64,000 nt of DNA, taken from positions 62,001-126,000 of the forward strand of contig CAWBNC010000003.1 of the NCBI GenBank assembly GCA_963789785.1, written 5' to 3'. The translations under genes and the position numbers were made by a program. Under the pieces are notes generated by a model. That model saw nothing but the letters and a program-made list of their open reading frames with translations, did not search any database and was not told the origin of the DNA. Origin of the DNA: JAEULH01 sp963789785 (lineage in GTDB: Bacteria; Pseudomonadota; Alphaproteobacteria; Rhodospirillales; Defluviicoccaceae). Below are positions 27,317-37,905 of the stretch, in pieces. Numbering within the stretch: the first letter of the stretch is position 1; each line of letters begins with the position of its first letter.

Positions 27317-28549
27317 ATGAACCGGCGGGGGCGTCAGTATCGTCTACTGATCTACAGCCACGACTCCTTCGGCCTTGGCCATCTCCGCCGCTGCCGGACG
27401 ATTGCCCACGCCCTCGTGGGCCATCGCACCGACATTTCGGTACTCATCCTCTCTGGTTCGCCAATCATCGGCAGCTTCAGCTTCCGCAACCGCGTCGACT
27501 TCGTCCGCATCCCCGGCGTCATCAAGCTCCGTCGCGGCGAATACACGCCGCTAAACCTCGAAATCGGGATTGACGAGATCCTTGCCCTGCGGGCGTCGAT
27601 CATCCGGCATACAGCCGAAGCCTTCGCACCGGACCTCTTTCTCGTCGACAAGGAGCCCTGGGGACTGCGCGGCGAGGTCCGCGACACGCTCGGCGCACTC
27701 AAGGCCCGCGGCACGCGTTTGGTTCTCGGCTTGCGCGACGTGATGGATGAGCCGAAGCGGCTTGCGGCCGAGTGGCGGCGAAAGCGAGCCGTGCCAGCGC
27801 TCAGCGACGTCTACGATGACATCTGGATCTATGGCCTGCCGCAGATCTGCAAACCGCTATCCGCCATTGACCTCTCGACCGAAACGGCCGCAAAAGTCAG
27901 CTACACGGGCTACCTGCGACGAAGGCCGTCGCCAAAGGATCATCCTCAATCCCTGCCCTCGCCGATTACCGGAAAGCCGTATCTTCTGGTCACAACCGGA
28001 GGCGGCGGTGATGGAGCGTTGATCGTCGACTGGGTTCTACGCGCGTACGAACATGATCCCGATCTGCCTTACCCGGCGCTCTTGGTGCTCGGCCCATTCA
28101 TGCGCTCGGCGCTGCAGGCGGACTTTCTTGCCAGGGTCGAGCGGCTGAAGAACGTCTTTGCTATCACTTTCGATGCCGCCGTTGAGAACCTGATGGTCAA
28201 CGCCGCCGGCATTGTCGCGATGGGCGGATACAACACTTTCTGTGAGATTCTGTCGTTCGACAAGCCCGCGCTTATCGTGCCGCGAACGACGCCAAGAATG
28301 GAGCAATTCCTCCGAGCCTCGCGGGCCGAGGCCCTGGGACTCATCACCATGCTGGTTGCCGACGGTGACCGGAGCGCGGAGGCGATGGCGGCTCGCCTGT
28401 CCGATCTGCCAAGTCAGCCAAAACCGTCGGCGGTACGGATGCCGGCGCTTCTTGACGGCTTGTCGGTCATTCAGGAGACGGTGGATGCGATCCTTATGGA
28501 GCCGCGCCGCCCCGCCGTCCGACTGGCCATCGCCGGCCGTCCGGGATAA
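27317..28549 (+). CDS. Glycosyltransferase, COG4671/MurG-like (GT-B fold)
   Basis: The 410-residue protein starts LLIYSHDSFGLGHLRRC, typical of COG4671-type predicted glycosyltransferases, whose Gly-His loop meets the acceptor. The C-terminal half has LLVTTGGGGDG and a donor-site block MGGYNTFCEILSFDKPALIVPR. GGGGGAG precedes the ATG. It is the first gene of a tight plus-strand set. A homologue is encoded about 2.4 kb downstream. Donor and acceptor are unknown. Confidence 0.82.
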   Translation: MNRRGRQYRLLIYSHDSFGLGHLRRCRTIAHALVGHRTDISVLILSGSPIIGSFSFRNRVDFVRIPGVIKLRRGEYTPLNLEIGIDEILALRASIIRHTAEAFAPDLFLVDKEPWGLRGEVRDTLGALKARGTRLVLGLRDVMDEPKRLAAEWRRKRAVPALSDVYDDIWIYGLPQICKPLSAIDLSTETAAKVSYTGYLRRRPSPKDHPQSLPSPITGKPYLLVTTGGGGDGALIVDWVLRAYEHDPDLPYPALLVLGPFMRSALQADFLARVERLKNVFAITFDAAVENLMVNAAGIVAMGGYNTFCEILSFDKPALIVPRTTPRMEQFLRASRAEALGLITMLVADGDRSAEAMAARLSDLPSQPKPSAVRMPALLDGLSVIQETVDAILMEPRRPAVRLAIAGRPG

Positions 28550-28554
28550 GCCCC

Positions 28555-29833
28555 ATGGCCAAAGCGGTCGCGTTCGTGCTGAAAGGCTATCCTCGTCTTT
28601 CGGAAACGTTCATCGCCCAGGAAATCCGTGAACTCGAACGATGCGGCCTCGACATCCGGCTCTTCTCTTTGCGCCGTCCGACCGACCATACGGTTCACCC
28701 GATCCATCTCGAGATCGCTGCGCCGGTGGTCTATCTTCCGGAGTACCTGCGTGAGGAACCGCGTCGGGTTTTGCGAGCGTGGCGATCGGCGCGGCGGATG
28801 GATGGCTACCCGGCAGCCCTGGCCACGTGGCGTCACGACTTCCGGCGCCAGCCGACGGCAAACCGGGCGCGTCGGTTTGGCCAGGCAGCGGTGCTTGCCG
28901 CCGAGCTTCCCGACGGCATCGAGCATCTTCATGCCCACTTTCTCCATACCCCGGCGTCGGTCACCCGCTATGCGGCGATGATGCTTGGCCTGCCGTGGAG
29001 CGCCTCGGCGCATGCGAAGGATATCTGGACCATTCCTGACTGGGAGAAACGCGAAAAGCTCAGGGACTGCCGCTGGTTGGCGAGCTGCAGCCGCGTCAAC
29101 GCGGAACATCTCGTCGGCCCATGCAGCGGACGTCGATCGCGTCCGGCTAATTTACCACGGTCTTGACCTGGCCCGTTTCGCGCCGTCGCCTCTACTGCCG
29201 GATGTTCAACGTGGTCACCGCGACGGCAGCGACCAGCGCGATCCTGCGATCCTGGTTTCGGTCGGCCGGGCCGTGGAGAAGAAGGGCTACGACGTGCTGA
29301 TCGAGGCTCTGCGCCGGCTACCCGACGGACTTCACTGGCGATTGATCCATATCGGCGACGGTGTGCGGCTGGCGAACCTTAAACAGCTCGCGGCTTCGGC
29401 CGGCCTAGCTTCCAGGATTGACTGGCAAGGCGCGCAGCCGCAAGGCGAGGTTCTCGCAGTCCTCCGCGCGGCGGACCTTTTTGTCCTTGCCGCGCGCATC
29501 GCCCGCGACGGCGATCGGGACGGGCTTCCCAACGTCCTGCTCGAAGCACAAAGCCAAGGCTTGGCCTGCGTGTCATCCCGGGTGTCCGCGATCCCCGAGT
29601 TGATCGAGCACGGCCGGACAGGGCTCCTTGTGCCGCCTGGGGAGCCGGCGCCTCTGGCCGAAGCACTCGCTGGCCTCATCCGCGATCCAGACATGCGGGC
29701 GCGCTTGGGGCGCGCAGGATTGCGCCGGGTTCACACCAGTTTCGCCATGAGCCAAGGGATCGAGCAGCTCGCCGCCTTGTTCGGCCTCAACCATTCGCAA
29801 ATCGCGTGCGCATCGCTTTCTACGCCCCGATGA
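28555..29833 (+). CDS. GT4-family glycosyltransferase (one apparent +1 frameshift)
   Basis: The N-terminal frame (from ATG 28555) has KGYPRLSETFIAQEI and HAHFLHTPASV. The C-terminal frame continues with RLIYHGLDLARFAP, ILVSVGRAVEKKGYDVLIEA, RDGDRDGLPNVLLEAQSQG and HGRTGLLVPPGEP, the classical GT4 sugar-nucleotide site. Dropping one G at 29116-29117 joins them into about 425 residues (NAEHLV then AHAADVDRV). The gene starts six bases after the previous stop and overlaps the next gene. Confidence 0.78.
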
Positions 29834-30957
29834 AGCCGGCCTGCGATCCACGGCCCTCGGGCGACCGGCGGATGGCGCGGTTTCTCATCGCCGCGCTCGC
29901 GCGTGCCGGATTTTCGGTCGAGACCGCAAGTCGCTTCTCCAGCTTCGATCTGGCCGGCGACAACGAGCGGCAACGGCGCCTCGGCGTGCTCGGCGGACGC
30001 ATCGCCGCGTCGCTGATCCGACGCTATGAACAGCGCGAGGAAAACGAGCGGCCGGACCTCTGGTTTACGTATCATCTCTATCACAAGGCGCCGGACTGGC
30101 TCGGCCCCGCCGTCAGCCGCGCGCTGAACATCCGTTACGTTGTTGCCGAGGCTTCGTCCGCGCCAAAGCAACGCGGCGGACCGTGGGCCACAGGACACGC
30201 CGCCGCTGACGGCGCCATCGCCGAAGCCGATCTCATCTTCAACCTCAACCCCGCAGACGCTCCGGCGGTCCGGCTGCTGCTTGCGGATCCGGGGCGGCTC
30301 ATCCCGTTTGCGCCTTTTATCGATACACGCACCGACTACGAGGTTACCGCTTCCAGTCGCCGCCGCGCTCGCGCCGCCCTCGCCCGTCGCTACTCCTTCA
30401 TCGACGATGCGACGCCCTTGTTGCTCTGCGTCGCAATGATGCGCGCGGGCGACAAGCTCGCCTCCTACCAATGCCTCGGCCGCAGCCTTGGACTTTTGAA
30501 CGATCGGCCGTGGCGCCTCTGCGTGGTCGGTGACGGGCCGGCTCGCAACGCCGTCCGCGCCGCACTGGCGCCGCTCGGCGGCCGGGTCGTAAACCTCGGC
30601 TTGTGTGAGGGTTCGCGGCTCGCCAGCGTCTATGCCGCGGCTGACCTCTACGTCTGGCCTGCCATCGGCGAGGCATACGGCATGGCACTGCTCGAGGCTC
30701 AGGCCGCTGGACTGCCGGTCGTCGCCGGACGCACCGGCGGCGTCGCCGGCATCGTCGCCCACGGCCAGAGCGGCCTAGTGGTTCCGTGCGGTGAACCGCA
30801 AGCAATGGCTGCGGCCATCCGCCACCTCCTCGCCAACCCAGCGCGCCGGATCGCAATGGCCAAGGCGGCACGCCGGAGGGCCAGACGCCATCATGATCTT
30901 GCGGCCGCGGCGGCACGACTTCGGACCCACCTATCGGCACTCTTGGCAAGAACCTGA
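29806..30957 (+). CDS. GT4-family glycosyltransferase
   Basis: The 383-residue protein starts at GTG (MRIAFYAPMKP), overlapping the preceding gene by 28 bases. The N-terminal half is less conserved. The C-terminal half has LLCVAMMRAGDKLASY, VVGDGPARNAV, ADLYVWPAIGEAYGMALLEAQAAGLPVV and HGQSGLVVP, which form the nucleotide-sugar site. The EAYGMALLEA block carries the family's conserved Glu residues. It is intact, unlike its two neighbours. Confidence 0.82.
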   Translation: MRIAFYAPMKPACDPRPSGDRRMARFLIAALARAGFSVETASRFSSFDLAGDNERQRRLGVLGGRIAASLIRRYEQREENERPDLWFTYHLYHKAPDWLGPAVSRALNIRYVVAEASSAPKQRGGPWATGHAAADGAIAEADLIFNLNPADAPAVRLLLADPGRLIPFAPFIDTRTDYEVTASSRRRARAALARRYSFIDDATPLLLCVAMMRAGDKLASYQCLGRSLGLLNDRPWRLCVVGDGPARNAVRAALAPLGGRVVNLGLCEGSRLASVYAAADLYVWPAIGEAYGMALLEAQAAGLPVVAGRTGGVAGIVAHGQSGLVVPCGEPQAMAAAIRHLLANPARRIAMAKAARRRARRHHDLAAAAARLRTHLSALLART

Positions 30958-30959
30958 CA

Positions 30960-32138
30960 ATGAGCCGACGGGTGATGTTCTACGTCCAGCATCTCCTCGG
31001 CATCGGCCATCTCAAACGCGCCTCAATCCTCGCCGAGGCGATGAGCAAGGTCGGCCTCTCGGTGTCCGTCGTCCTCGGCGGCCCACCGGTCGAGGGCATC
31101 GACTTCGCCGGGTGCACAAGCATCGCGCTGCCGCCGGTACGCGCCGCCGACGCTGACTTTTCTACCCTGGTCGACGAAGCGGACCGTCCAATTGACGATG
31201 CTTGGCGCGAATCGTCGCCGATCCCGGCTTCTCGGCGCGGTTGCCAGCTTGCGGCCGGATCTGATCTGTAATCGAGATGTTCCCGTTCGGCCGCCGACAG
31301 TTCCTCTTCGAACTGATGCCGTTGCTTGAAGCGGCTCGCATGGCGACGCCTCGTCCCTGGATCGTCTCCTCCGTCCGCGACATTCTGGTGCGCAAATCCG
31401 CCGAGCGCGCCCGCGAGATGGTCCGTCTCGCTGCCGCGTATTTCGATCGGATCCTGGTCCACTCGGACCCATCGGTCGTCCGTCTGGACCAGAGCCTGCC
31501 GGAGATCGGCGCTGTCGCCGACCGCCTCGTCTACACCGGCTATGTTGCCGACGCACGGGCGGCAACGCTGCGGCTTCATGACCGAATCTGCCGGCCGCAA
31601 CGAGGTGATCGTCACGGTCGGCGGCGGCGCCGTCGGCGAGCCGCTCCTGCGCGCAGCCCTGGCCGCCCGTCCATTGACCCGTCTTGCCGATCATGTCTGG
31701 CGGCTCATCTGCGGACCGAACCTGCCGGCTGAAATCACCGCCGACCTTTACCGACGGCAGGTTCCGGGCGTTGTCGTCGAGCTCTGGCGCGATGATCTGC
31801 CGGTGCTGCTGCGCAACGGCGTTCTCTCGCTGTCGCAAGCCGGCTACAATACCGTCGTTGGTGTCCTGCAGGCAAAGGCGCGGGCGGTATTGGTGCCGTT
31901 TGCGATCCTCAACGAGACTGAGCAGGCAGACAGGGCGCGGGCGTTCGCGGAACGAGGGTCGCTCACGGTGGTCGGGTTGAACGCGCTTGCAGAAGATGCG
32001 GCGGCGAAAGCGCTGGCCGCGGCAATTGACCGGGCGCTGGCCGTCCCGCTGCCCGGCAACGACACCGTCGATCTGGATGGCGCCGAAAGAACAGCACGGA
32101 TCCTGAAAGGCCTGGCGGATCGTCGGGCAGACCGGTGA
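30960..32138 (+). CDS. Second COG4671/MurG-like glycosyltransferase (three apparent +1 frameshifts)
   Basis: Three frames in series give one protein of about 392 residues: RRVMFYVQHLLGIGHLKRA; then LLGAVASLRPDLI; then EMFPFGRRQFLFELMPLLEA and DRLVYTGYVAD; then EVIVTVGGGAVGEPLL and SLSQAGYNTVVGVLQAKARA. Shifts fit extra bases near 31210-31211 (AA), 31267 and 31582-31583 (CC). Three insertions restore the original frame. The order of motifs matches the first COG4671-type gene of this locus. The protein is probably intact in the real genome. Confidence 0.72.
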
Positions 32139-32151
32139 GAGCGTCCGGCGG

Positions 32152-32907
32152 ATGAAAGCATGGATGACCCTGAACGACGAACTTGACCGATGGGCGGACA
32201 GCGGCGCCACTGCAACCCTGTGGTGGCGAGATGACGACGCCACCCACGCCAGCCCCGCCCTGGATCGTCTGCTCGCGATCGCCGAACGTGCCGGCGTGCC
32301 GGTTGCGCTCGCCGTCATACCGCGCGACATCGATGCCGGCTTGACGACCAGGCTCGATGATTGCGAACAAACTTCAGTGCTGCAACATGGCTGGAGCCAC
32401 GCCAATCATGCGCCGGAGGGCGAGCGCGATGAGGAGTTTGGGCCGCACCGCCCGGTCCCGGTCATGCTCGCAGAGCTGGCCGAGGGGTGGCGCCGCACCG
32501 CCTTCCTGCCGCGGAGCCTGCCTGTGCTCGTTGCACCGTGGAACCGCATGAACGAAGGCATGCTGGGCGAACTGCCCAAGGCCGGTCTCGCTGCCGTTTC
32601 GACACTGGGCCCACGCGTCAGCGCCGAACCGGCGCCGGGTGTCCGCCAGACCAACGTCCATGCCGACATCGTCGATTGGTCGGGACATCGCGGTTTCGTC
32701 GGCGAAGCGGCGGCTGTTGGCCAGATCGTCAACCATCTTCGCCAGCGTCGCACCGGTGCTGTAGACGCTAGTGAGCCGACCGGGCTGATGACCCACCACC
32801 TGTTCCACGACGCCGGCTGCTGGTGGTTCGTCGAGGAGTTTCTGCGCCGCGTACGGGCGCACCCGGGAGCCTCCTGGATTCCGGCTCGGAACGCCTTCTG
32901 GCCATGA
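32152..32907 (+). CDS. Polysaccharide deacetylase-like (NodB-fold) protein
   Basis: This 251-residue protein starts TLWWRDDDA, where the Asp residues match the metal and catalytic Asp of NodB-type deacetylases. HGWSHANHAP supplies the HxxxH metal ligands, and GLMTHHLFHD is the C-terminal His block. Family members remove acetyl groups from N-acetylhexosamine units of glycans. No signal peptide is visible, so it probably works in the cytoplasm. The stop overlaps the ABC ATPase start (ATGA). Confidence 0.75.
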   Translation: MKAWMTLNDELDRWADSGATATLWWRDDDATHASPALDRLLAIAERAGVPVALAVIPRDIDAGLTTRLDDCEQTSVLQHGWSHANHAPEGERDEEFGPHRPVPVMLAELAEGWRRTAFLPRSLPVLVAPWNRMNEGMLGELPKAGLAAVSTLGPRVSAEPAPGVRQTNVHADIVDWSGHRGFVGEAAAVGQIVNHLRQRRTGAVDASEPTGLMTHHLFHDAGCWWFVEEFLRRVRAHPGASWIPARNAFWP

Positions 32908-34820
32908 GCGGATTAGACCGCGGCAGCGTGAGCGACATTCTGCAGGTTCGCGATCTGCAGGTAGAATTTCGAACACAAGGCGGGATCGTGCGCGCTGTCG
33001 ACGGCCTTTCGTTCCGGCTGAAGCCGGGCTCGGCTGTCGCATTGGTTGGGGAATCCGGTTCAGGCAAGTCCGTGACGGCGCAGGCCATCCTCGGCCTCCT
33101 GCCGCGCACCGCGCGGATCACCGGCGGCGAGATCCGCCTCGCCGATCCGAACGTCCCCGGCGGCGTCATCGATCTGGCCCGGCTCGACGCGAACTCGCGG
33201 CGCTTCCGGTCCGTGCGCGGCAATCGGATCTCGATGATTTTCCAGGAGCCGATGTCGTCGCTGTCGCCACTGCATACGGTCGGCGATCAGGTCAGCGAGG
33301 CCCTGTTCCTGCACCGGCGGATGAGTCGGAGGGACGGTCGGGCGGTGACCATCGATATGCTTCGACTCGTCGGCTTCCCCGATCCGGAGCATGCCTACGC
33401 GGCCTATCCGTTCGAATTTTCCGGCGGGCTGCGCCAGCGCGCGATGATCGCCATGGCGCTGATCTGCCGCCCGGCCATTCTCATCGCCGATGAGCCGACC
33501 ACAGCGCTCGACGTGACGATCCAGGCCCAGATCCTCAAGCTCATTGTCGACCTTCAGGCCGAACTCGAGATGGCCCTGCTGCTGATCACCCACGACCTCG
33601 GCGTGGTCGCGAATGTCGCCGAAGAGGTCGTCGTCATGTATCGCGGCCGGGTGATGGAAAGCGGCGTGCTCGGCGATATTTATGCCGGGCCGCGCCACCC
33701 ATACCTCAAGGCGCTGCTGCGCGCCGTGCCGCACTTCGATATGAAGCCCGGGGAGCGGCTCGTCCCTTTGCGCGAAATCCGACATCACGCCGGTCATCTG
33801 CTCGCGCCGCGACCGGTCGCCGATCCCACCGGCGGTGCTCCTGTGCCATCCGACGCCCCGCTGCTCGAAGTGCGGAACCTGACCAAGACCTTCGCGACGC
33901 GCGCCCGGACTGGCGGGTTCGGCTTCGGCGCCACCGTGCCGGTCACCGTCGTTGACGGTGTCAGCTTCAAGGTCCCCCGCGGTGGCTGCCTCGGCTTGGT
34001 CGGCGAAAGCGGCTGCGGCAAGACGACCGTCAGCAAGATCGTCATGCGCGCGATCGGCGCCGACGCAGGAGAGGTGCTGTACAACGACGGCAACCGGCTT
34101 GTCGACGTGCTTGCCCTCAACGGCGACGCACTCATCGCCTTTCGCCGCAAGATCCAGTACGTGTTCCAGGATCCCTTCAGTTCGCTCAATCCGCGAATGA
34201 CGGTCTTCGACATTATCAGCGAACCGCTCGTCGTCCATGGCGAGCGGGACGCGGCCTACCGCCGGGAAATGGTCTGCGAACTGATGAGCGTCGTCGGCCT
34301 CGACCCGCGGCACCTGAGCCGCTACCCCCACAGCTTCTCCGGCGGCCAGAGACAGCGGATCGGCATCGCCCGGGCGCTGGCGCTCAAGCCGGAGATCGTC
34401 ATCTGCGACGAACCGGTCTCAGCTCTCGATGTCTCCGTGCAGGCGCAGATCCTCAATCTGCTGAAGGATCTGCAAAAGACCCTCGGTTTGACCTACCTGT
34501 TCATTTCGCACAACCTCGCGGTCGTCGATTATATGGCTGATACGATCGCCGTCATGTGCGCCGGCGTTATCGTCGAACAGGCGCCCCGCGAAATCCTGTT
34601 CCGCAACCCCGTCCATCCGTACACCCACGCCCTTCTGGCGGCGGTTCCCTATCCGGATCCTAAGCGTCAGCTCGACTTCGAAAAGCTGATGGACGGTCGT
34701 GCTTCCAGGCCGTCCGCCTGGCCGCCGCCGTTCAATGTCGGCGGCAATGGCTCAGCCGACCTGTACCACATTGGCGGCGACCACTTCGTCCGAGCGCATG
34801 GCCGTCCAGGTCCGGCATAG
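32904..34820 (+). CDS. ABC transporter ATP-binding protein with two ATPase domains (DppD-DppF / YejF type)
   Basis: The 638-residue protein has two complete ATPase domains. The first has GESGSGKS, FSGGLRQRAMIAMAL and LIADEPTTALD. The second has GESGCGKTT, FSGGQRQRIGIARAL and VICDEPVSALD. Each ends with the HPYTxALL-type tail of oligopeptide transporters. It powers the adjacent permease pair. The ATG at 32904 overlaps the deacetylase stop, tying the transporter to the glycosyltransferase genes; the open frame upstream of it is a shadow. Confidence 0.92.
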   Translation: MSGLDRGSVSDILQVRDLQVEFRTQGGIVRAVDGLSFRLKPGSAVALVGESGSGKSVTAQAILGLLPRTARITGGEIRLADPNVPGGVIDLARLDANSRRFRSVRGNRISMIFQEPMSSLSPLHTVGDQVSEALFLHRRMSRRDGRAVTIDMLRLVGFPDPEHAYAAYPFEFSGGLRQRAMIAMALICRPAILIADEPTTALDVTIQAQILKLIVDLQAELEMALLLITHDLGVVANVAEEVVVMYRGRVMESGVLGDIYAGPRHPYLKALLRAVPHFDMKPGERLVPLREIRHHAGHLLAPRPVADPTGGAPVPSDAPLLEVRNLTKTFATRARTGGFGFGATVPVTVVDGVSFKVPRGGCLGLVGESGCGKTTVSKIVMRAIGADAGEVLYNDGNRLVDVLALNGDALIAFRRKIQYVFQDPFSSLNPRMTVFDIISEPLVVHGERDAAYRREMVCELMSVVGLDPRHLSRYPHSFSGGQRQRIGIARALALKPEIVICDEPVSALDVSVQAQILNLLKDLQKTLGLTYLFISHNLAVVDYMADTIAVMCAGVIVEQAPREILFRNPVHPYTHALLAAVPYPDPKRQLDFEKLMDGRASRPSAWPPPFNVGGNGSADLYHIGGDHFVRAHGRPGPA

Positions 34821-34833
34821 AGAGGGTTGGAAT

Positions 34834-36795
34834 ATGACGCGAGCTGGTGGTGTTGCGCATCTTTGTCGCGCGGTTCTATTACTACTCGCACTCGCTGGAC
34901 TGGTTGGCCTCGCGCAGGCCGGCGCCGAATCGGCCTCCGCAGCCCCCGAGGAACCGCCAGCGCTGGCCGCCAGGATCGCAAACGGGACGCTGCCGCCGCT
35001 GAATGAACGTCTCCCGCAACCGCCTCTGGTCGTTCCGTTCGATTCTGCCGGTCTTGAGGCCGGACGCTACGGCGGCACCCTGCGAATGCTCGCCGGAGTG
35101 CCCAAGGACACGCGGATGATGGGCGTCTACGGCTATGCTCGCCTCGTCGGCTACGACACCAGCTGGACACTGAAGCCGGACATCCTCGAGCGCTTTGAGA
35201 TCGAAGACAACCGCGTCTTCACCTTTCATCTCCGCAAGGGGCACAAGTGGTCGGACGGCCAGCCATTTACGAGCGCGGACTTTCGCTTCTACTGGGACGA
35301 CGTCGCCAACAATCCGCAGCTTTCTCCAGGCGGGCCGCCTCAGTTCATGCTCGCCGACGGCAAGCCGCCGCGCGTCGAGATCATCGACGAAACCACGGTG
35401 CGCTATAGTTGGGACGCGCCCAACTTCGACTTCCTGCCCGCGATCGCCGGTTCGCGGCCCGAGTACATATATCTGCCGGCGCACTACCTCAAGGCGTTCC
35501 ACGCCAAGTATGCCGAAGCAAAGGCGCTTGACGACCAGGTCAAAGCCGCCGGCCAGCGGGACTGGACCGCCCTTTTCTACAACAAGGGCCGGCCCTACCA
35601 GAACGACAACCCGGACCTGCCGAGCCTGGACCCTTGGGTCCTGGAAACGCCGCCGCCTTCGAGCCGCTTCGTCTTCATCCGCAATCCCTACTTTCACCGT
35701 ATCGATCCGCAAGGTCGCCAGCTTCCCTACATCGACGCGGTGGGCCTCTCGGTCGTCAACGCTTCGCTCATCCCGGTAAAGACGGCAGCCGGCGACGCTG
35801 ATCTGCAGGCCCGGGGCCTGGGTTTCCAGAACATCGCCGTGCTCAAGCAGGGTGAGCAGCGCAACAACTTCAGTGTCCGGCTGTGGACCTCGGCTCGCGG
35901 CTCCGAGGTGGCGCTGTTTCCGAACCTTAACGTCGACGATCCGACATGGCGTGCGTTGATGCGCGAGACGAACTTTCGCCGCGCCCTGTCGCTGGCGATC
36001 GATCGCGCTGAGATCAGCCAGGTCATCTACTTCGGTCTGGCCAAGGGCGCTCAGGACACCGTGCTCCCCGCGAGCCCGCTGTTTGAGCCCGCGTATGCCG
36101 AAGCCTGGACCGCCTACGACATCACCGAAGCGAACAGGCTGCTCGACGGTCTTCGCCTTCCGCGCGACGGCGATAACGGCCCCCGCCGCTTTGTCGATGG
36201 GCGCCCACTGGATCTGGTCGTGGAAACCGCCGGCGAGGACCAGACGCAGGTCGACGTCCTTCAACTGGTCCGCAACTCGTGGGCCAAAATCGGCGTCAAC
36301 CTGCTGATAAAGCCGGAACAGCGAGAATTATTTCGCAACCGGATCTTCTCCGGCGCTGCGCAGATGGCAGTCTGGACCGGCCTGGAGAACGCGCTGGCGA
36401 CGGCGGAGACGCCGCCGCGCGAACTGGCGCCGACCAGCCAACAACAGCTCTCCTGGCCGAAATGGGGACAATACGTAGAGACCGATGGCCGCTCGGGCGA
36501 GCCGGTCGACCTTCCCGCCGCAAGCGCACTATCGCAGCTGTATAAGGACTGGGCGAAGGCGGACAGCGATGAGACGAGGGCGACGGTCTGGCACGAGATG
36601 CTGCGGATCCGCGCCGAAGAGCTGTTTTCCATCGGGGTCGTCCGGGACGTGCCGCAGCCGGTGGTGGTCAACAACGCCCTGCACAACGTTCCGCAGAAGG
36701 GGATCTACAACTGGGAGCCCGGGGCCTATTTCGGAGTTTACCATCCCGAGACCTTCTGGTTCGGGGACGCGGAGGACCGATCGGCAACGCGCTAG
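34834..36795 (+). CDS. Oligopeptide-type ABC substrate-binding protein (SBP family 5)
   Basis: A 653-residue periplasmic binding protein with a signal peptide (LLLLALAGLVGLAQAGA, about residues 15-32). The family 5 pattern follows: LRKGHKWSDGQPFTSADF, FRRALSLAIDRAEI and a long two-lobed body. AGAGGG precedes ATG 34834. It follows the ATPase gene by 13 bases. Members bind peptides but also oligosaccharides, muropeptides and other solutes; the neighbouring glycan genes make a sugar- or glycopeptide-like ligand possible (inference). Confidence 0.9.
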   Translation: MTRAGGVAHLCRAVLLLLALAGLVGLAQAGAESASAAPEEPPALAARIANGTLPPLNERLPQPPLVVPFDSAGLEAGRYGGTLRMLAGVPKDTRMMGVYGYARLVGYDTSWTLKPDILERFEIEDNRVFTFHLRKGHKWSDGQPFTSADFRFYWDDVANNPQLSPGGPPQFMLADGKPPRVEIIDETTVRYSWDAPNFDFLPAIAGSRPEYIYLPAHYLKAFHAKYAEAKALDDQVKAAGQRDWTALFYNKGRPYQNDNPDLPSLDPWVLETPPPSSRFVFIRNPYFHRIDPQGRQLPYIDAVGLSVVNASLIPVKTAAGDADLQARGLGFQNIAVLKQGEQRNNFSVRLWTSARGSEVALFPNLNVDDPTWRALMRETNFRRALSLAIDRAEISQVIYFGLAKGAQDTVLPASPLFEPAYAEAWTAYDITEANRLLDGLRLPRDGDNGPRRFVDGRPLDLVVETAGEDQTQVDVLQLVRNSWAKIGVNLLIKPEQRELFRNRIFSGAAQMAVWTGLENALATAETPPRELAPTSQQQLSWPKWGQYVETDGRSGEPVDLPAASALSQLYKDWAKADSDETRATVWHEMLRIRAEELFSIGVVRDVPQPVVVNNALHNVPQKGIYNWEPGAYFGVYHPETFWFGDAEDRSATR

Positions 36796-36906
36796 ATCAA
36801 CCTGCCGTCGAATGGGCGTCCTGGAGGGTGCAAAGTTGATCAATCTTCTGGTTGTAAAGGATCGTGCCTACGTCCCATCGGGCTCGGGATGCGGTGGCGC
36901 CCCACC

Positions 36907-37905
36907 ATGGTGAACTACCTCGTGCGACGCCTTTTGACGATGATCCTCACGCTCCTTGCGATCAGCGCGCTGATTTTCGTCATCATCCAACTGCCTCCGG
37001 GCGACTATCTGTCCAGCCTCATGGCTGAGCTTCAGGCCCAGGGCGAAACGGTCGCGGGCGACAAGATCGAGTATCTTCGCCACCAGTATGGACTTGATCG
37101 GCCGATGATCGAGCAGTACGCGCTCTGGGTATTCGGCCTGCTCCGGGGCGATCTCGGCTATTCCTTCGAATATAACCGACCAGTGGCCGAGGTCGTCGGC
37201 GACCGCCTGTTTCTGACCGTGATGCTGAACGTCGCCACCGTTATTTTCATTTACGTCGTTTCGTTCCCGATCGGCATCTACTCCGCGACCCACCAGTACA
37301 GCTGGGGCGACCACGGCCTGACCTTCCTCGGCCTGCTCGGCCTGGCGACGCCGAATTTTCTGCTGGCGTTAATCTTGATGTATCTCGCCAACGTCATGTT
37401 CGGCACCTCCATAGGAACACTGATGGACGAGCGCTACATCAACGCGCCGTGGTCGGTCGCCAAGGCGCTCTCGGTCCTCGCCCACCTGTGGGTGCCGGTG
37501 CTGGTGATCGGTACCTCGGGCACCGCTGGGATGATCCGCCGCCTGCGAGCCAACCTGCTCGACGAGCTGCAAAAACAGTATGTCGTCACCGGACGGGCGA
37601 AGGGACTACCGCCCGGTCGGTTGCTGACCAGATACCCGCTGCGAATGGCGCTCAATCCGTTCATCGCCGACATCGGTGCGCTCCTGCCGAACGTGGTTTC
37701 GGGCTCGGTCATCGTCTCGGCGGTGATGTCGCTACAGACGACCGGTCCGATGCTCTTGCGAGCGCTGCAAAGCCAGGACATGTACCTCGCGGGCTCCTTT
37801 CTGATGTTCCTCGGCGTGCTGACCGTCGTCGGCATGTTTGTCTCCGATCTTCTGCTCGTGGTGCTCGACCCGCGCATCCGCATCGAGGGCCGATCGGTGC
37901 GATGA
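36907..37905 (+). CDS. ABC transporter permease (DppB/YejB type)
   Basis: A 332-residue inner membrane permease with an N-terminal span (LLTMILTLLAISALIFVII) and the family block LPPGDYLSSL. The ATPase-contact region is GTAGMIRRLRANLLDEL, with TGRAKGL close behind. About six spans are visible. ATG 36889 is an alternative start; 36907 (MVNYLVRRLL) matches the usual N-terminus. It forms a channel with the next gene, whose start overlaps its stop (ATGA). Confidence 0.9.
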   Translation: MVNYLVRRLLTMILTLLAISALIFVIIQLPPGDYLSSLMAELQAQGETVAGDKIEYLRHQYGLDRPMIEQYALWVFGLLRGDLGYSFEYNRPVAEVVGDRLFLTVMLNVATVIFIYVVSFPIGIYSATHQYSWGDHGLTFLGLLGLATPNFLLALILMYLANVMFGTSIGTLMDERYINAPWSVAKALSVLAHLWVPVLVIGTSGTAGMIRRLRANLLDELQKQYVVTGRAKGLPPGRLLTRYPLRMALNPFIADIGALLPNVVSGSVIVSAVMSLQTTGPMLLRALQSQDMYLAGSFLMFLGVLTVVGMFVSDLLLVVLDPRIRIEGRSVR